From Candidatus Bathyarchaeota archaeon (GTDB taxonomy: Archaea; Thermoproteota; Bathyarchaeia; EX4484-135), in assembly GCA_011040545.1 (NCBI GenBank), contig DQYM01000190.1, positions 1-5,838 of the forward strand: DNA of 5,838 nt, written 5' to 3'. Each line of letters opens with the position of its first letter. Position 1 is the stretch's first letter. The notes below the pieces were generated by a model. It worked only from the letters and a program-made list of their open reading frames with translations, ran no database searches and had not been told where the DNA came from. Made by a program: the position numbers and the translations under genes. Below are positions 1 to 5,838 of the stretch, in pieces.

Positions 1-768
1 GAAGAGCTCCCCATCAACGAGGATGGTTACGTTATTTAGCTTAGCTGGGGCAGGCGATATCGGCTCGTTCAGCACTGTTATATTGAAGAACTCCCTATCG
101 CCCTTAGTGAAGAAGGTTACCTCGGTTATCCTCAGCACTACATCGGGTGGCGTTGTGTAGTTTAGGAAGCCAGTGTAGCCTTCCTTGCTTATGGCTACTA
201 TGGTTAGCGTCTTGTTCCTGTACTCTAGCCAATCCCACGTGCAGTTGAGCGTTAGGGTTGAATTGGGCTTTAGCTCGTATGGCTCCTCCCTACTTACATC
301 TGGCTCGGTTGGTAGATCCCTTACCCTAGTGCCATTGGCTAGGACAACATCTACACGTGTTACGCTCACATTAGCTACGCTCTCAGCTACGTTCGTTATG
401 TTCAGCATGAACCAGAATGGGCTTGAGGCATTAAATAGGGCATTCATCTCTAGCTTAACGAAGGGGACGGTGGCCCTAAAGGCTGCGCTTGAGCCATAAT
501 CAATGAAGGCAACTACTGTAAGCGTTTCACCCGTGTAGTTCTCCCACCGCCAGTAGCACTTCAGGGTCTTGGTCTCCCCCTCCTCAAGCCTCACGGGCAG
601 CGAGGGGGTCGTGAACTCTACTTCCTTCACCTCTAGGTCGGGCGTTATGACCATTATGGAGGTTAGGTTAACTGGACTTAGGGAGAAGGATGGGTTCATC
701 ACGGTTAGGTTGAAGTAGTGCGTATCGTTAAGTGGGAAGAGCACATCCGTTATGGCTAGTGATGGCTT
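1..768 (-). repeat. Protein-level tandem repeat, about 105 residues per unit
   Basis: Unit 1 covers about residues 39-140 (768-463), unit 2 about 141-246 (462-145), and unit 3 begins at about 247 (144) and is cut by the window edge. Units 1 and 3 open alike: LAITDVLFPLNDTHYFNLTV against LRITEVTFFTKGDREFFNIT. Units 1 and 2 close alike, with a single Cys, a W-x-W pair and TLT(V/I)VA. The similarity is in the protein and not in long identical DNA, so the duplication is old. Unit borders are approximate because I aligned them by eye. Confidence 0.7.
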
Positions 769-882
769 ATCTGGCACCCTATAGCGTAGCCTATACCAGT
801 AGCCACTCACGACCATGTATGTTAGCAGGCTGCTGGCCAGTATGCACGCCACGAATATAAGGGCTAGCGTAGCCCTCCTCAC
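1..882 (-). CDS. Partial membrane-anchored surface protein with tandem Ig/CARDB-like repeats
   Basis: The frame is open from GTG at 882 to the left edge (294 residues, no stop), so the C-terminus is missing. I do not recognise a named family. Residues 1-27 carry two arginines and then a hydrophobic stretch (ATLALIFVACILASSLLTYMVV), which reads as a signal peptide or signal anchor; the rest would lie outside the cell. After it come repeats of about 105 residues, predicted beta-rich. Matching landmarks are FNLTV (57-61), LNITN (160-164) and FNITV (266-270); LKCYWRW (107-113) and LNCTWDW (212-218); TLTVVA (120-125) and TLTIVA (225-230). Fourteen N-x-S/T sequons suggest heavy N-glycosylation. The layout resembles CARDB/Ig-like adhesion or S-layer-associated proteins, by inference only. 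The GTG start is chosen because G-rich sequence lies 7 nt upstream and the hydrophobic segment begins at once; the ATG at 907 is out of frame. The gene is divergent from the QueT gene. Confidence 0.8.
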   Translation of the reverse strand, partial: MRRATLALIFVACILASSLLTYMVVSGYWYRLRYRVPDKPSLAITDVLFPLNDTHYFNLTVMNPSFSLSPVNLTSIMVITPDLEVKEVEFTTPSLPVRLEEGETKTLKCYWRWENYTGETLTVVAFIDYGSSAAFRATVPFVKLEMNALFNASSPFWFMLNITNVAESVANVSVTRVDVVLANGTRVRDLPTEPDVSREEPYELKPNSTLTLNCTWDWLEYRNKTLTIVAISKEGYTGFLNYTTPPDVVLRITEVTFFTKGDREFFNITVLNEPISPAPAKLNNVTILVDGELF

Positions 883-905
883 GCCCTTTCCCCCTTTCGC
901 CCCCC
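873..905 (-). promoter_or_regulatory. G-rich leader and ribosome binding site of the surface protein gene
   Basis: On the minus strand the start region has four G-tracts: 905-900 (six G), 894-890 (five G), 886-884 (three G) and 875-873 (three G). The GTG start lies at 882-880. The 894-890 tract sits 7 nt before the start and can act as a Shine-Dalgarno-like sequence. The spacing of the tracts also fits the general pattern of an intramolecular G-quadruplex spanning the start codon. The tracts are seen directly; both roles are inferred. Confidence 0.4.
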
Positions 906-917
906 ATGAGCGGTGGG

Positions 918-925
918 CTTTTATG
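918..925. promoter_or_regulatory. Possible shared TATA element of the divergent promoter
   Basis: CTTTTATG (read as CATAAAAG on the other strand) is the only AT-rich stretch in the 81 bp between the two divergent starts. Archaeal transcription begins about 25 nt from the TATA centre. That puts a minus-strand start near 896, about 14 nt before the GTG at 882, and a plus-strand start near 948, about 16 nt before the TTG at 964. Both leaders would just include the G-rich ribosome-binding sequence. No clear BRE is visible on either side. Confidence 0.4.
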
Positions 926-951
926 AGCCTTGTGCTAGCCTCAGCTAGGCC

Positions 952-957
952 GAGGGG
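952..957 (+). promoter_or_regulatory. Shine-Dalgarno-like site for the TTG-started QueT gene
   Basis: GAGGGG lies 6 nt before the TTG at 964 and can pair with the CCUC part of the 16S rRNA 3' end. It supports this rare start codon. An in-frame TAG at 946-948 rules out any start further upstream, and later starts would cut into the first membrane helix. Confidence 0.55.
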
Positions 958-963
958 CTGGGC

Positions 964-1539
964 TTGAGACTTAGGGCATGGGAAGTAGCTCTATCGGCTT
1001 TACTAGCTGGCCTCTACGCTGGCCTGGTGATCGCCCTTGGTGCAATTAGCTTCCTAGCCCTCCAGGTTAGGGTAGCAGATGCCCTCCTACCGCTCTCGCT
1101 GATCTTCGGGAGATCTGCAGCCATAGGCTTAGCCATAGGGTGCTTCATAGCTAACTTCTTCGGCCCCTTCCAGTTCCCATTTAACTTAGTAGATGCTACC
1201 CTTGGCTCCCTAGCCAACCTCATCGCCTGCCTCGTGGGCCACAAGCTAGGGGGCCTAGCTAGGAGCCCACCTAAGGCCTTTGCAGCTACCCTAGCTATAA
1301 CTAGCATAATAACGGCCATAGTAGGCACCTACCTGCCCTTCGTCTTAATCGCCTGTGGCTTTCCAGCTGACCTACCCTTCCTGAGCGCTAGCGTGGCCCC
1401 AGCCCCCCTTGGCCTACTGCTGGTCGGCTGGGTGGGCATAGGGCTAGGCAGCCTCGTGGCCGTGAACGCCGTAGGCTTCCCACTGCTCATGGCCGTTAAG
1501 AAGGCACTATCAAGGGCATTCCCCCTAGCAGAGGCCTAA
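964..1539 (+). CDS. queT: QueT-family ECF transporter S component (7-deazaguanine precursor uptake)
   Basis: The 191-residue protein is almost entirely hydrophobic, with roughly five or six membrane helices (about 8-30, 42-64, 73-98, 105-130 and one or two in 143-181). The family signature is clear: QVRVADALLPL at 34-44 (QueT proteins typically have a FRVSEALTxLP-like motif after helix 1), then IGxxIANFF at 58-66 and FNLVDATLGSLAN at 73-85. QueT is the substrate-binding subunit of energy-coupling factor importers, and the family is linked to uptake of queuosine precursors such as preQ0/preQ1. In an archaeon the expected use is archaeosine in tRNA. No EcfA ATPase or EcfT subunit is encoded here, so the protein either uses a shared module encoded elsewhere or acts alone. 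Start is TTG with an SD six bases before it. The gene is divergent from the surface-protein gene and convergent with the GS-like gene. The substrate is inferred from the family only. Confidence 0.85.
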   Translation: MRLRAWEVALSALLAGLYAGLVIALGAISFLALQVRVADALLPLSLIFGRSAAIGLAIGCFIANFFGPFQFPFNLVDATLGSLANLIACLVGHKLGGLARSPPKAFAATLAITSIITAIVGTYLPFVLIACGFPADLPFLSASVAPAPLGLLLVGWVGIGLGSLVAVNAVGFPLLMAVKKALSRAFPLAEA

Positions 1540-1564
1540 GGGCTCCCTTTGGGCGGTCGGCTAT

Positions 1565-1576
1565 GGCCTTAAGGCC
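1565..1576. other. Perfect 12-bp palindrome in the convergent gap
   Basis: GGCCTTAAGGCC overlaps the TAA stop codon of the GS-like gene (1571-1569) and lies in the 29-bp gap between two convergent genes. As RNA it could form only a 4-bp stem with a 4-nt loop, and no T-run follows on either side. It is therefore a weak terminator candidate at best, and may be chance. Confidence 0.25.
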
Positions 1577-2852
1577 TCTCTAGGTACTCCGCTAGCTCCC
1601 AAGATGTTATGCTAGCTGGATCCTCACCTAACTGCTCAAGGACCCTTAGGTATGAGTTGCACTCTGCCTTCTTCAGCTTTAGGTACTGCTCTGCTAGCTC
1701 TGGCCCAAGGGCCTCCCTTATGATGAGATCCCTCTCAGCAGCCTCTATGGCCTCCCCAAGGTCGGCTGGCAGCCTCTCAAGCTCGCCTTCCTTAAGCTCA
1801 TAGACGTTCTCATTTACTGGCTCGGGGAGCTCTAGGCCTTCCTCAAGCCCCCTTAGGCCAGCAATTATTATGCCAGCTAGGGCTAGGTAAGGATTACAAG
1901 ATGGATCTGGTGCCCTAAGCTCAATCCTAAGGCGATCCCTAGCTGCTGCGTGCTTAGGCACCCTTGCTAGGGCAGAGCGGTTCCCTATGCCCCAGCACAC
2001 GTAGATTGGGGCTCCAAACTTCGGCATCAAACGCTTGTAGCTATTGACGGTAGGCGATGTGAGGATGCAGAGGGCCCTAGCGTGCTCTAGGATGCCAGCT
2101 AGGAAGGCAGCTGCTTCCTCAGAGAATATGGCCTTCCCATCGCTCCTCCCCTCAGGCCTCATTATGCTCTTCCCATCCCTGAGGAGGCTGAAGTGTATGT
2201 GCATACCACTGCCTGGCCTATCTATGAATGGCTTTGGCATGAAAGTAGCCAGTAGCCCTCTCTCAGAAATCCAGTGCCTTATCATCCACTTTAGCAAGAT
2301 AACACGGTCAGCTAAGCTCCTTGGCGTGTCCTTTACGAGCGTAAGCTCAAACTGGCCAGGGCCTACCTCGTGATGCGTGAACTGGACTCTGACCTTGGAG
2401 TGGGCCATGAGCATTAGATCCGTGGAGAGTGGGAGAGAGCTGGCATCTGGCACGAGCTCCATGTAGCGCCAGGAGTCAAGCACACCTAGGCTAGAGCCCC
2501 TCTTAAGTATGTAGAACTCAACCTCAGTGCCAGTTATCATATCTAGGCCGTGCTCCTTGAGGCGTGAGATAGCCCTTTCAAGTGCAAAGCGGGTATCAAG
2601 GCTGGAGCGCTCACCAGCCTTGTAGACATCACATATGAATAGCCTATACCGCCCGACCAACGTCTCCGTGCTTGGATCTGGTAGGGCCACTAGGTCGGAA
2701 TCGTTTACTAAGCAGAAGCCACATGAGGAGCCATCAAATCCATAGCCCTCGCTTATTATTTCGTCCTTCCTCTCTGGTGGGAGCAGCTTACATCTAACGC
2801 CTCCAAGTAGGTCGGGCACTAGTGGGGCAAGGACTTCTCCAACACCCGCCAT
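1569..2852 (-). CDS. glnA: Type I glutamine synthetase homologue with altered ammonia site
   Basis: This is a GS family member of about 427 residues. Numbering here runs from the upstream ATG at 2906; subtract 18 for the preferred start. The beta-grasp half has PDLLGGVRCKLLPP (31-44) and GYGFDGSSCGF (54-64). The catalytic half has TEVEFYIL (127-134, metal Glu128/130), HHEVGPGQFEL (178-188, Glu180/187), GSGMHIHFSL (232-241), SPTVNSYKRL (284-293), NRSALARVP (309-317) and RIELRAPDPSCNPYLALA (327-344). The family makes glutamine from glutamate, ammonia and ATP. Here Gly298 replaces the ammonia-site Glu (Salmonella Glu327), and Pro231 replaces the Asn normally before GSGMH (Asn264). Related enzymes with such changes can join glutamate to other amines, so gamma-glutamyl-amine ligase is a real alternative; the symbol marks family only. 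The length fits the GSI-alpha class. ATG 2852 (or GTG 2855) is preferred because a TATA box lies just upstream; ATG 2906 is the longest option. Confidence 0.85.
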   Translation of the reverse strand: MAGVGEVLAPLVPDLLGGVRCKLLPPERKDEIISEGYGFDGSSCGFCLVNDSDLVALPDPSTETLVGRYRLFICDVYKAGERSSLDTRFALERAISRLKEHGLDMITGTEVEFYILKRGSSLGVLDSWRYMELVPDASSLPLSTDLMLMAHSKVRVQFTHHEVGPGQFELTLVKDTPRSLADRVILLKWMIRHWISERGLLATFMPKPFIDRPGSGMHIHFSLLRDGKSIMRPEGRSDGKAIFSEEAAAFLAGILEHARALCILTSPTVNSYKRLMPKFGAPIYVCWGIGNRSALARVPKHAAARDRLRIELRAPDPSCNPYLALAGIIIAGLRGLEEGLELPEPVNENVYELKEGELERLPADLGEAIEAAERDLIIREALGPELAEQYLKLKKAECNSYLRVLEQLGEDPASITSWELAEYLERP

Positions 2853-2880
2853 CACAGGGAATAGGCACTTAGAGTTGGTC

Positions 2881-2890
2881 GTTATAAGCG
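2881..2890 (-). promoter_or_regulatory. TATA box of the GS-like gene
   Basis: Read on the minus strand the sequence is CGCTTATAAC, preceded by TTATTAAAAA (2900-2891). The TATA centre near 2885 predicts a transcription start near 2859, only a few bases before GTG 2855 and ATG 2852. That arrangement matches the leaderless or short-leader transcripts common in archaea, and no purine-rich SD is seen before 2852. Because the box lies inside the longest reading frame, it argues against the ATG at 2906. Confidence 0.5.
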
Positions 2891-2902
2891 TTTTTAATAA
2901 CG

Positions 2903-2939
2903 GCATTAGGAGGTTGTAAAAGTGCCTAATTGCATTAGG
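2903..2939. repeat. Repeated GCATTAGG element upstream of the GS-like promoter
   Basis: GCATTAGG occurs at 2903-2910 and again at 2932-2939, 29 bp apart, and an inverted CCTAAT lies at 2925-2930. The copies sit just upstream of the TATA box at 2881-2890. This is a possible operator, though one copy is also part of the leuS hairpin. Confidence 0.3.
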
Positions 2940-2940
2940 C
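2918..2940 (-). terminator. Hairpin plus T-run after leuS
   Basis: On the minus strand, 4 nt past the leuS stop codon, a perfect 7-bp inverted repeat (GCCTAAT/ATTAGGC, 2940-2924) has a 3-nt loop. It is followed by AC and TTTT (2921-2918). Archaeal termination depends mainly on U-rich stretches, and this T-run is short, so termination may be partial. It separates leuS from the GS-like gene on the same strand. Confidence 0.45.
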
Positions 2941-2944
2941 CAGC

Positions 2945-5838
2945 TTACTCCACGTAGATAGCTGGCCTATATGGCTTGGCTAGCCTAGCCCTATTGGCTG
3001 GGTCGTAGCGGGCCTCGTCTTCCTCGTTGAACACGAGCACTTCCTCAGCGCCTAGCTCCCTAGCCAAGAAGCCAGCTGCATCCCTTAGGATGGCAAGCTC
3101 ATCTAGCTTACCGACCTTCCACCTCCTCTCCCTCTCCTCAGCGGAGAGCTCAAGCACATCGCCTAAGGCCCACTTAGCTAGCTCAGCTACTTCCTTGGCC
3201 CTAGCCCTCATCCCAGGCTCGGACATGAGCGACCTCATTAATTCCCTAAGCTGTGGCCTACCTGCCCTAGCTGCCTCAAGCACCTTCAGGTAGGCATCCC
3301 ACTTCCAATCTGATGCTACGTAGAGGCAAATACGCTTGGGCTTCTCTACTTTAAGCACCCTCATTATCTCCCTTGCATCCTCAAGCAGGCTCCTGATCAG
3401 CCCTTCTGCCTCCTCAACTGCTAGGTCCACCTTAGCCTCATCTGGCTCAGGCCAGGGAGCAAGGGATACGAAGCCCTCACCGCCCATGCGCTCCCATATC
3501 TCCTCGCAGACGTGCGGTGCAAATGGGGCTAGGAGCCTTACCCACGTGCTCAGGAACTCCCTAACCGTTTGGCCATGTGGGCTACCAGCACGGCGGCGTA
3601 GGTACCAGCGTAGGTCGTTCCAGAGCTCGTAGAATGCCGTAGCTAAGGCAGTTCTTGTCCTAAGCTCCTCTAGGGCACTTGTTACAGCTTTTATGCGGGC
3701 TTGGAGCACGCTTAGGAGCCACTTCTCAGGCTGGCCGAACTCGCCACCACTGGCATTAGCGAGCTCAAGGGCTAGGTTGAAGAAGGACTCAAGGTTCTCC
3801 TTCACAGCCCTCACGTTATCGGCTCGCCAATCTGGGTCGTCCATGCCCTCTGCCCCGAGGAGGAGGGCACAGCGTGTGGCATCTGCCCCATAGGCCTCTA
3901 CGGCATCTTCTATCGGCACGAAGTTGCCCTTGCGCTTAGACATCTTCTCGCCCTCAATCATCACCATGCCATTCACGCCTATCGCCCTGGGCCAGAGCTC
4001 CCTGGGCCAGATGGCCACGTGGTGGAACACGAAGAAGGTAAGGTGGTTTGGCACCAGCTCCTTAGCTGAGTTCCTAAGGTCAACTGGGTACCAGTAGAGG
4101 AACTCATCCCTCATCTCCCTTAGGACATCGGGGCTCAGCCCAACCTTAGCAGCTAGGGCCTCTGGATCCCCCCTGCCGAGGAAGACGTAATCCAGCACCT
4201 CCTCGGTTAGCTGCTCAGGCCCTATGTCGTACTCCCTTATGGCCCTCATTATGGTGTAGAAGGCCATATAGATGGTTGAGTCGCTAAGCGTTTCCACGAG
4301 CCAATCTGGATCCCAGGGCAGGGGCGTGCCAAGGCCCATCTTGTGGGCACAGGGCCAATCTAGGTACCAATCTATGACCTCAAGGAACCAGGCCCTAGCT
4401 GCCTCTGGGTAAATCTTCATCTGCCTTACGCACTCCTTGGCCCTTTCCTTCCACCCTGGATCTGAGTAGCGGAGGAACCACTGGTCCTGGAGGAGCCTGA
4501 CGTGGCAGTTCGTGCCACATCGGCAGACCACCTTGGCTGGGAGCTCCCACATGCTATCTGCTATGCCCTTGGCCTTAAGGTCCTCTATGAGCTTGGCCTT
4601 TACCTCCTTGACTAGCTTGCCAGCGTACTCACCGCATATTGGCTTCAGGCGCCCCTTGTGGAACTCCTCCTTGTAGATGAGGCTGGTGGCCTCCTCAAGC
4701 CCTGGGTCGTGCTGGTCCTTGATGCCCATCTTCTCCACGACCTCTATGGCTGGATAATCCCCATAGCCCTCAAGCTCAATCATTGAGATGGGCTTAATCC
4801 CATCTAGTATGGCTGGATCAATGTTAAAGCGCTTAAGCATCTCTGGGTTTGCCTTTAGGTCCCTGAGGGCCACGTAGTCATAGGGGGCGTGGGCTGGGAC
4901 GCTAAATACAACGCCAGTTGCATAGCCTGGATCTACAAACCAACCTGGCAGTACTGGGAGCTCACGGCCATCAATTGGGCTCACACAGGAGCGCCCTATT
5001 AGCTCTGAGCCAGGGAACTCCCTCAGCACCTCAATGGAGCGCCCCTGGTCCCTTAGCTTTGGCACGGCCTCTGGTGCTATCACCCAGCGCTCGCCATCTA
5101 CTGAGGCCTCTACGTAGCGTACATCTGGGTTTAGCCAGAGGTTAGTAGCACCGAATATGGTTTCAGGCCTGAAGGTAGCTGCAACTAGATAGGTATCTTG
5201 GCCCTTAAGCTTGAATTTGAGGAGCGTGAACTCCTCTGGCCTAACTCCCTCCCCTTCTAGTCTATCGTGGTCTCCAACTGGGCTCTCGCAAGAGGGACAC
5301 CATACTACTGGATGTGTTCCCCTGACCACGTAGCCAAGCTCCCTTAGCTTTGCGTACTGCCAGCGTATGAAGCAATTGTAGTGTGGGTGCTGCGATGTGG
5401 TATGGAACTCCCTACGCCAGTCTATGGAGAAGCCCATGCGCCTCACGGCCACACGGCCACGCTCCGTGAAGTACCTAGCCATAGCAACTGGATCCTTAAG
5501 CTCCTCAAGCTTCTCAGGTGGGACCTTGTTCACCTCCACCATTATCCTTATCATCTCCTCGTCCCCACGCTTCAGGCGCTCGCACTGGCCAGCTATGGTG
5601 GCGCCCGTCCAGTGCCAGGCCCAGGGGAAGAGCACGTTATAGCCCCTCATGCGCATGAAGCGAGCGTAGGCATCCACTCGTGTGGCCGTGAAGGCATGCC
5701 CTATGTGGAGGAGGCCATTCATGTATGGGTATGGGAAGGTTACAAAGCACTTAGGGCGCCCTGGTTCTGGATTTGCCTCAAAGATACGTGCTTCTGCCCA
5801 ACGACGCTGCCACTTCAGCTCAAGCGAGCGCCAATCAA
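2945..5838 (-). CDS. leuS: Leucyl-tRNA synthetase, archaeal type (N-terminus cut by window edge)
   Basis: This cytoplasmic class I synthetase charges tRNA-Leu with leucine using ATP. The frame does not start at the Met at 5722. It stays open for 38 more codons to the right edge (DWRSLELKWQRRWAEARIFE, then FVTFPYPYMNG), which is typical LeuRS N-terminus, so 963 residues are visible and probably only a few are missing. Numbering from the Met at 5722: HIGH at 6-9 (5707-5696), zinc-type WCPSC at 141-145, and the CP1 editing domain at about 165-400. The editing domain contains the threonine-rich TFRPET (183-188) and VPAHAPYDY (275-283), with the conserved editing Asp at 282. Then come CRCGTNC (400-406) and DQWFLRY (413-419), and KMSKR (3946-3932) as a variant of the KMSKS loop. 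The anticodon-binding and archaeal C-terminal domains follow, ending in YRPAIYVE and TAA. The HIGH context (PYPYMNGLLHIGHAFT) distinguishes it from IleRS and ValRS. No lesion is seen. Confidence 0.96.
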   Translation of the reverse strand, partial: DWRSLELKWQRRWAEARIFEANPEPGRPKCFVTFPYPYMNGLLHIGHAFTATRVDAYARFMRMRGYNVLFPWAWHWTGATIAGQCERLKRGDEEMIRIMVEVNKVPPEKLEELKDPVAMARYFTERGRVAVRRMGFSIDWRREFHTTSQHPHYNCFIRWQYAKLRELGYVVRGTHPVVWCPSCESPVGDHDRLEGEGVRPEEFTLLKFKLKGQDTYLVAATFRPETIFGATNLWLNPDVRYVEASVDGERWVIAPEAVPKLRDQGRSIEVLREFPGSELIGRSCVSPIDGRELPVLPGWFVDPGYATGVVFSVPAHAPYDYVALRDLKANPEMLKRFNIDPAILDGIKPISMIELEGYGDYPAIEVVEKMGIKDQHDPGLEEATSLIYKEEFHKGRLKPICGEYAGKLVKEVKAKLIEDLKAKGIADSMWELPAKVVCRCGTNCHVRLLQDQWFLRYSDPGWKERAKECVRQMKIYPEAARAWFLEVIDWYLDWPCAHKMGLGTPLPWDPDWLVETLSDSTIYMAFYTIMRAIREYDIGPEQLTEEVLDYVFLGRGDPEALAAKVGLSPDVLREMRDEFLYWYPVDLRNSAKELVPNHLTFFVFHHVAIWPRELWPRAIGVNGMVMIEGEKMSKRKGNFVPIEDAVEAYGADATRCALLLGAEGMDDPDWRADNVRAVKENLESFFNLALELANASGGEFGQPEKWLLSVLQARIKAVTSALEELRTRTALATAFYELWNDLRWYLRRRAGSPHGQTVREFLSTWVRLLAPFAPHVCEEIWERMGGEGFVSLAPWPEPDEAKVDLAVEEAEGLIRSLLEDAREIMRVLKVEKPKRICLYVASDWKWDAYLKVLEAARAGRPQLRELMRSLMSEPGMRARAKEVAELAKWALGDVLELSAEERERRWKVGKLDELAILRDAAGFLARELGAEEVLVFNEEDEARYDPANRARLAKPYRPAIYVE

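Noticed and set aside
185..499. Plus-strand open frame of 104 codons
   Set aside because: It is antisense to the surface-protein gene, has no recognisable domain, and the minus-strand frame shows clear protein repeats and sequons.
868..907. ATG at 907 (minus) as an alternative start for the surface protein
   Set aside because: It is out of frame with the long open frame and reads only about 39 codons, without recognisable features, before a stop.
935..948. Short inverted repeat CTAGC-ctca-GCTAG in the divergent promoter
   Set aside because: A 5-bp stem built from CTAG is expected by chance in DNA this rich in CTAG.
1014..1328. Minus-strand open frame opposite the QueT gene
   Set aside because: It is a shadow of the QueT frame, whose membrane helices and family motifs are clear.
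1540..1560. AAGGGCTCCCTT as a terminator hairpin after the QueT gene
   Set aside because: The loop would be only 2 nt and no T-run follows.
3027..3893. Several plus-strand open frames (3027-3293, 3336-3632, 3693-3893)
   Set aside because: All are Ser/Ala/Leu-rich shadows antisense to leuS, with no domain signature.
5722..5724. ATG at 5722 as the start of leuS
   Set aside because: The upstream 38 codons are open and encode a conserved LeuRS N-terminus leading into the HIGH motif, so this Met is internal.

Overview
This window most likely comes from a thermophilic archaeon, probably of the Thermoproteota/TACK group. The leucyl-tRNA synthetase is of the archaeal type (core motif PYPYMNGLLHIGH and a late CRCGTNC metal-binding segment). 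Arginine is mostly AGG, and ATA and CTA codons are common. One gene has a TATA element placed for a leaderless transcript, and a surface protein is packed with N-glycosylation sequons. I cannot name the genus from sequence alone. The tetranucleotide CTAG is unusually frequent throughout.

Layout from left to right. (1) Positions 1-882, minus strand: the first 294 residues of a membrane-anchored or secreted surface protein that runs off the left edge. It is made of tandem repeats of about 105 residues with 14 N-x-S/T sequons. It starts at GTG, so it is easily missed by ATG-based ORF calling. (2) Positions 883-963: a short divergent intergenic region with one TATA-like element that could serve both directions, plus a G-rich leader for the left gene. 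(3) Positions 964-1539, plus strand: a QueT-family membrane protein, the substrate-binding (S) component of an ECF transporter for a 7-deazaguanine precursor (queuosine family; archaeosine precursor in archaea). (4) A 29-bp convergent gap, then at 1569-2852 (minus) a type I glutamine synthetase homologue. It keeps the metal and nucleotide residues but has Gly where the ammonia-site Glu is normally found and Pro where a glutamate-contacting Asn is found. (5) An intergenic region of about 90 bp with a hairpin plus T-run, a repeated GCATTAGG element and a TATA box. (6) Positions 2945-5838 (minus): archaeal leucyl-tRNA synthetase, nearly complete, with only its extreme N-terminus cut by the right edge.

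The genes do not form one obvious pathway. leuS is housekeeping. The GS-like gene downstream on the same strand appears to have its own promoter and is separated from leuS by a terminator-like hairpin. The QueT gene and the surface protein are divergent and may share promoter elements. The most interesting points are the altered active site of the GS homologue, the repeat-built glycoprotein, and the compact divergent promoter. I saw no CRISPR array, insertion sequence, tRNA or rRNA.
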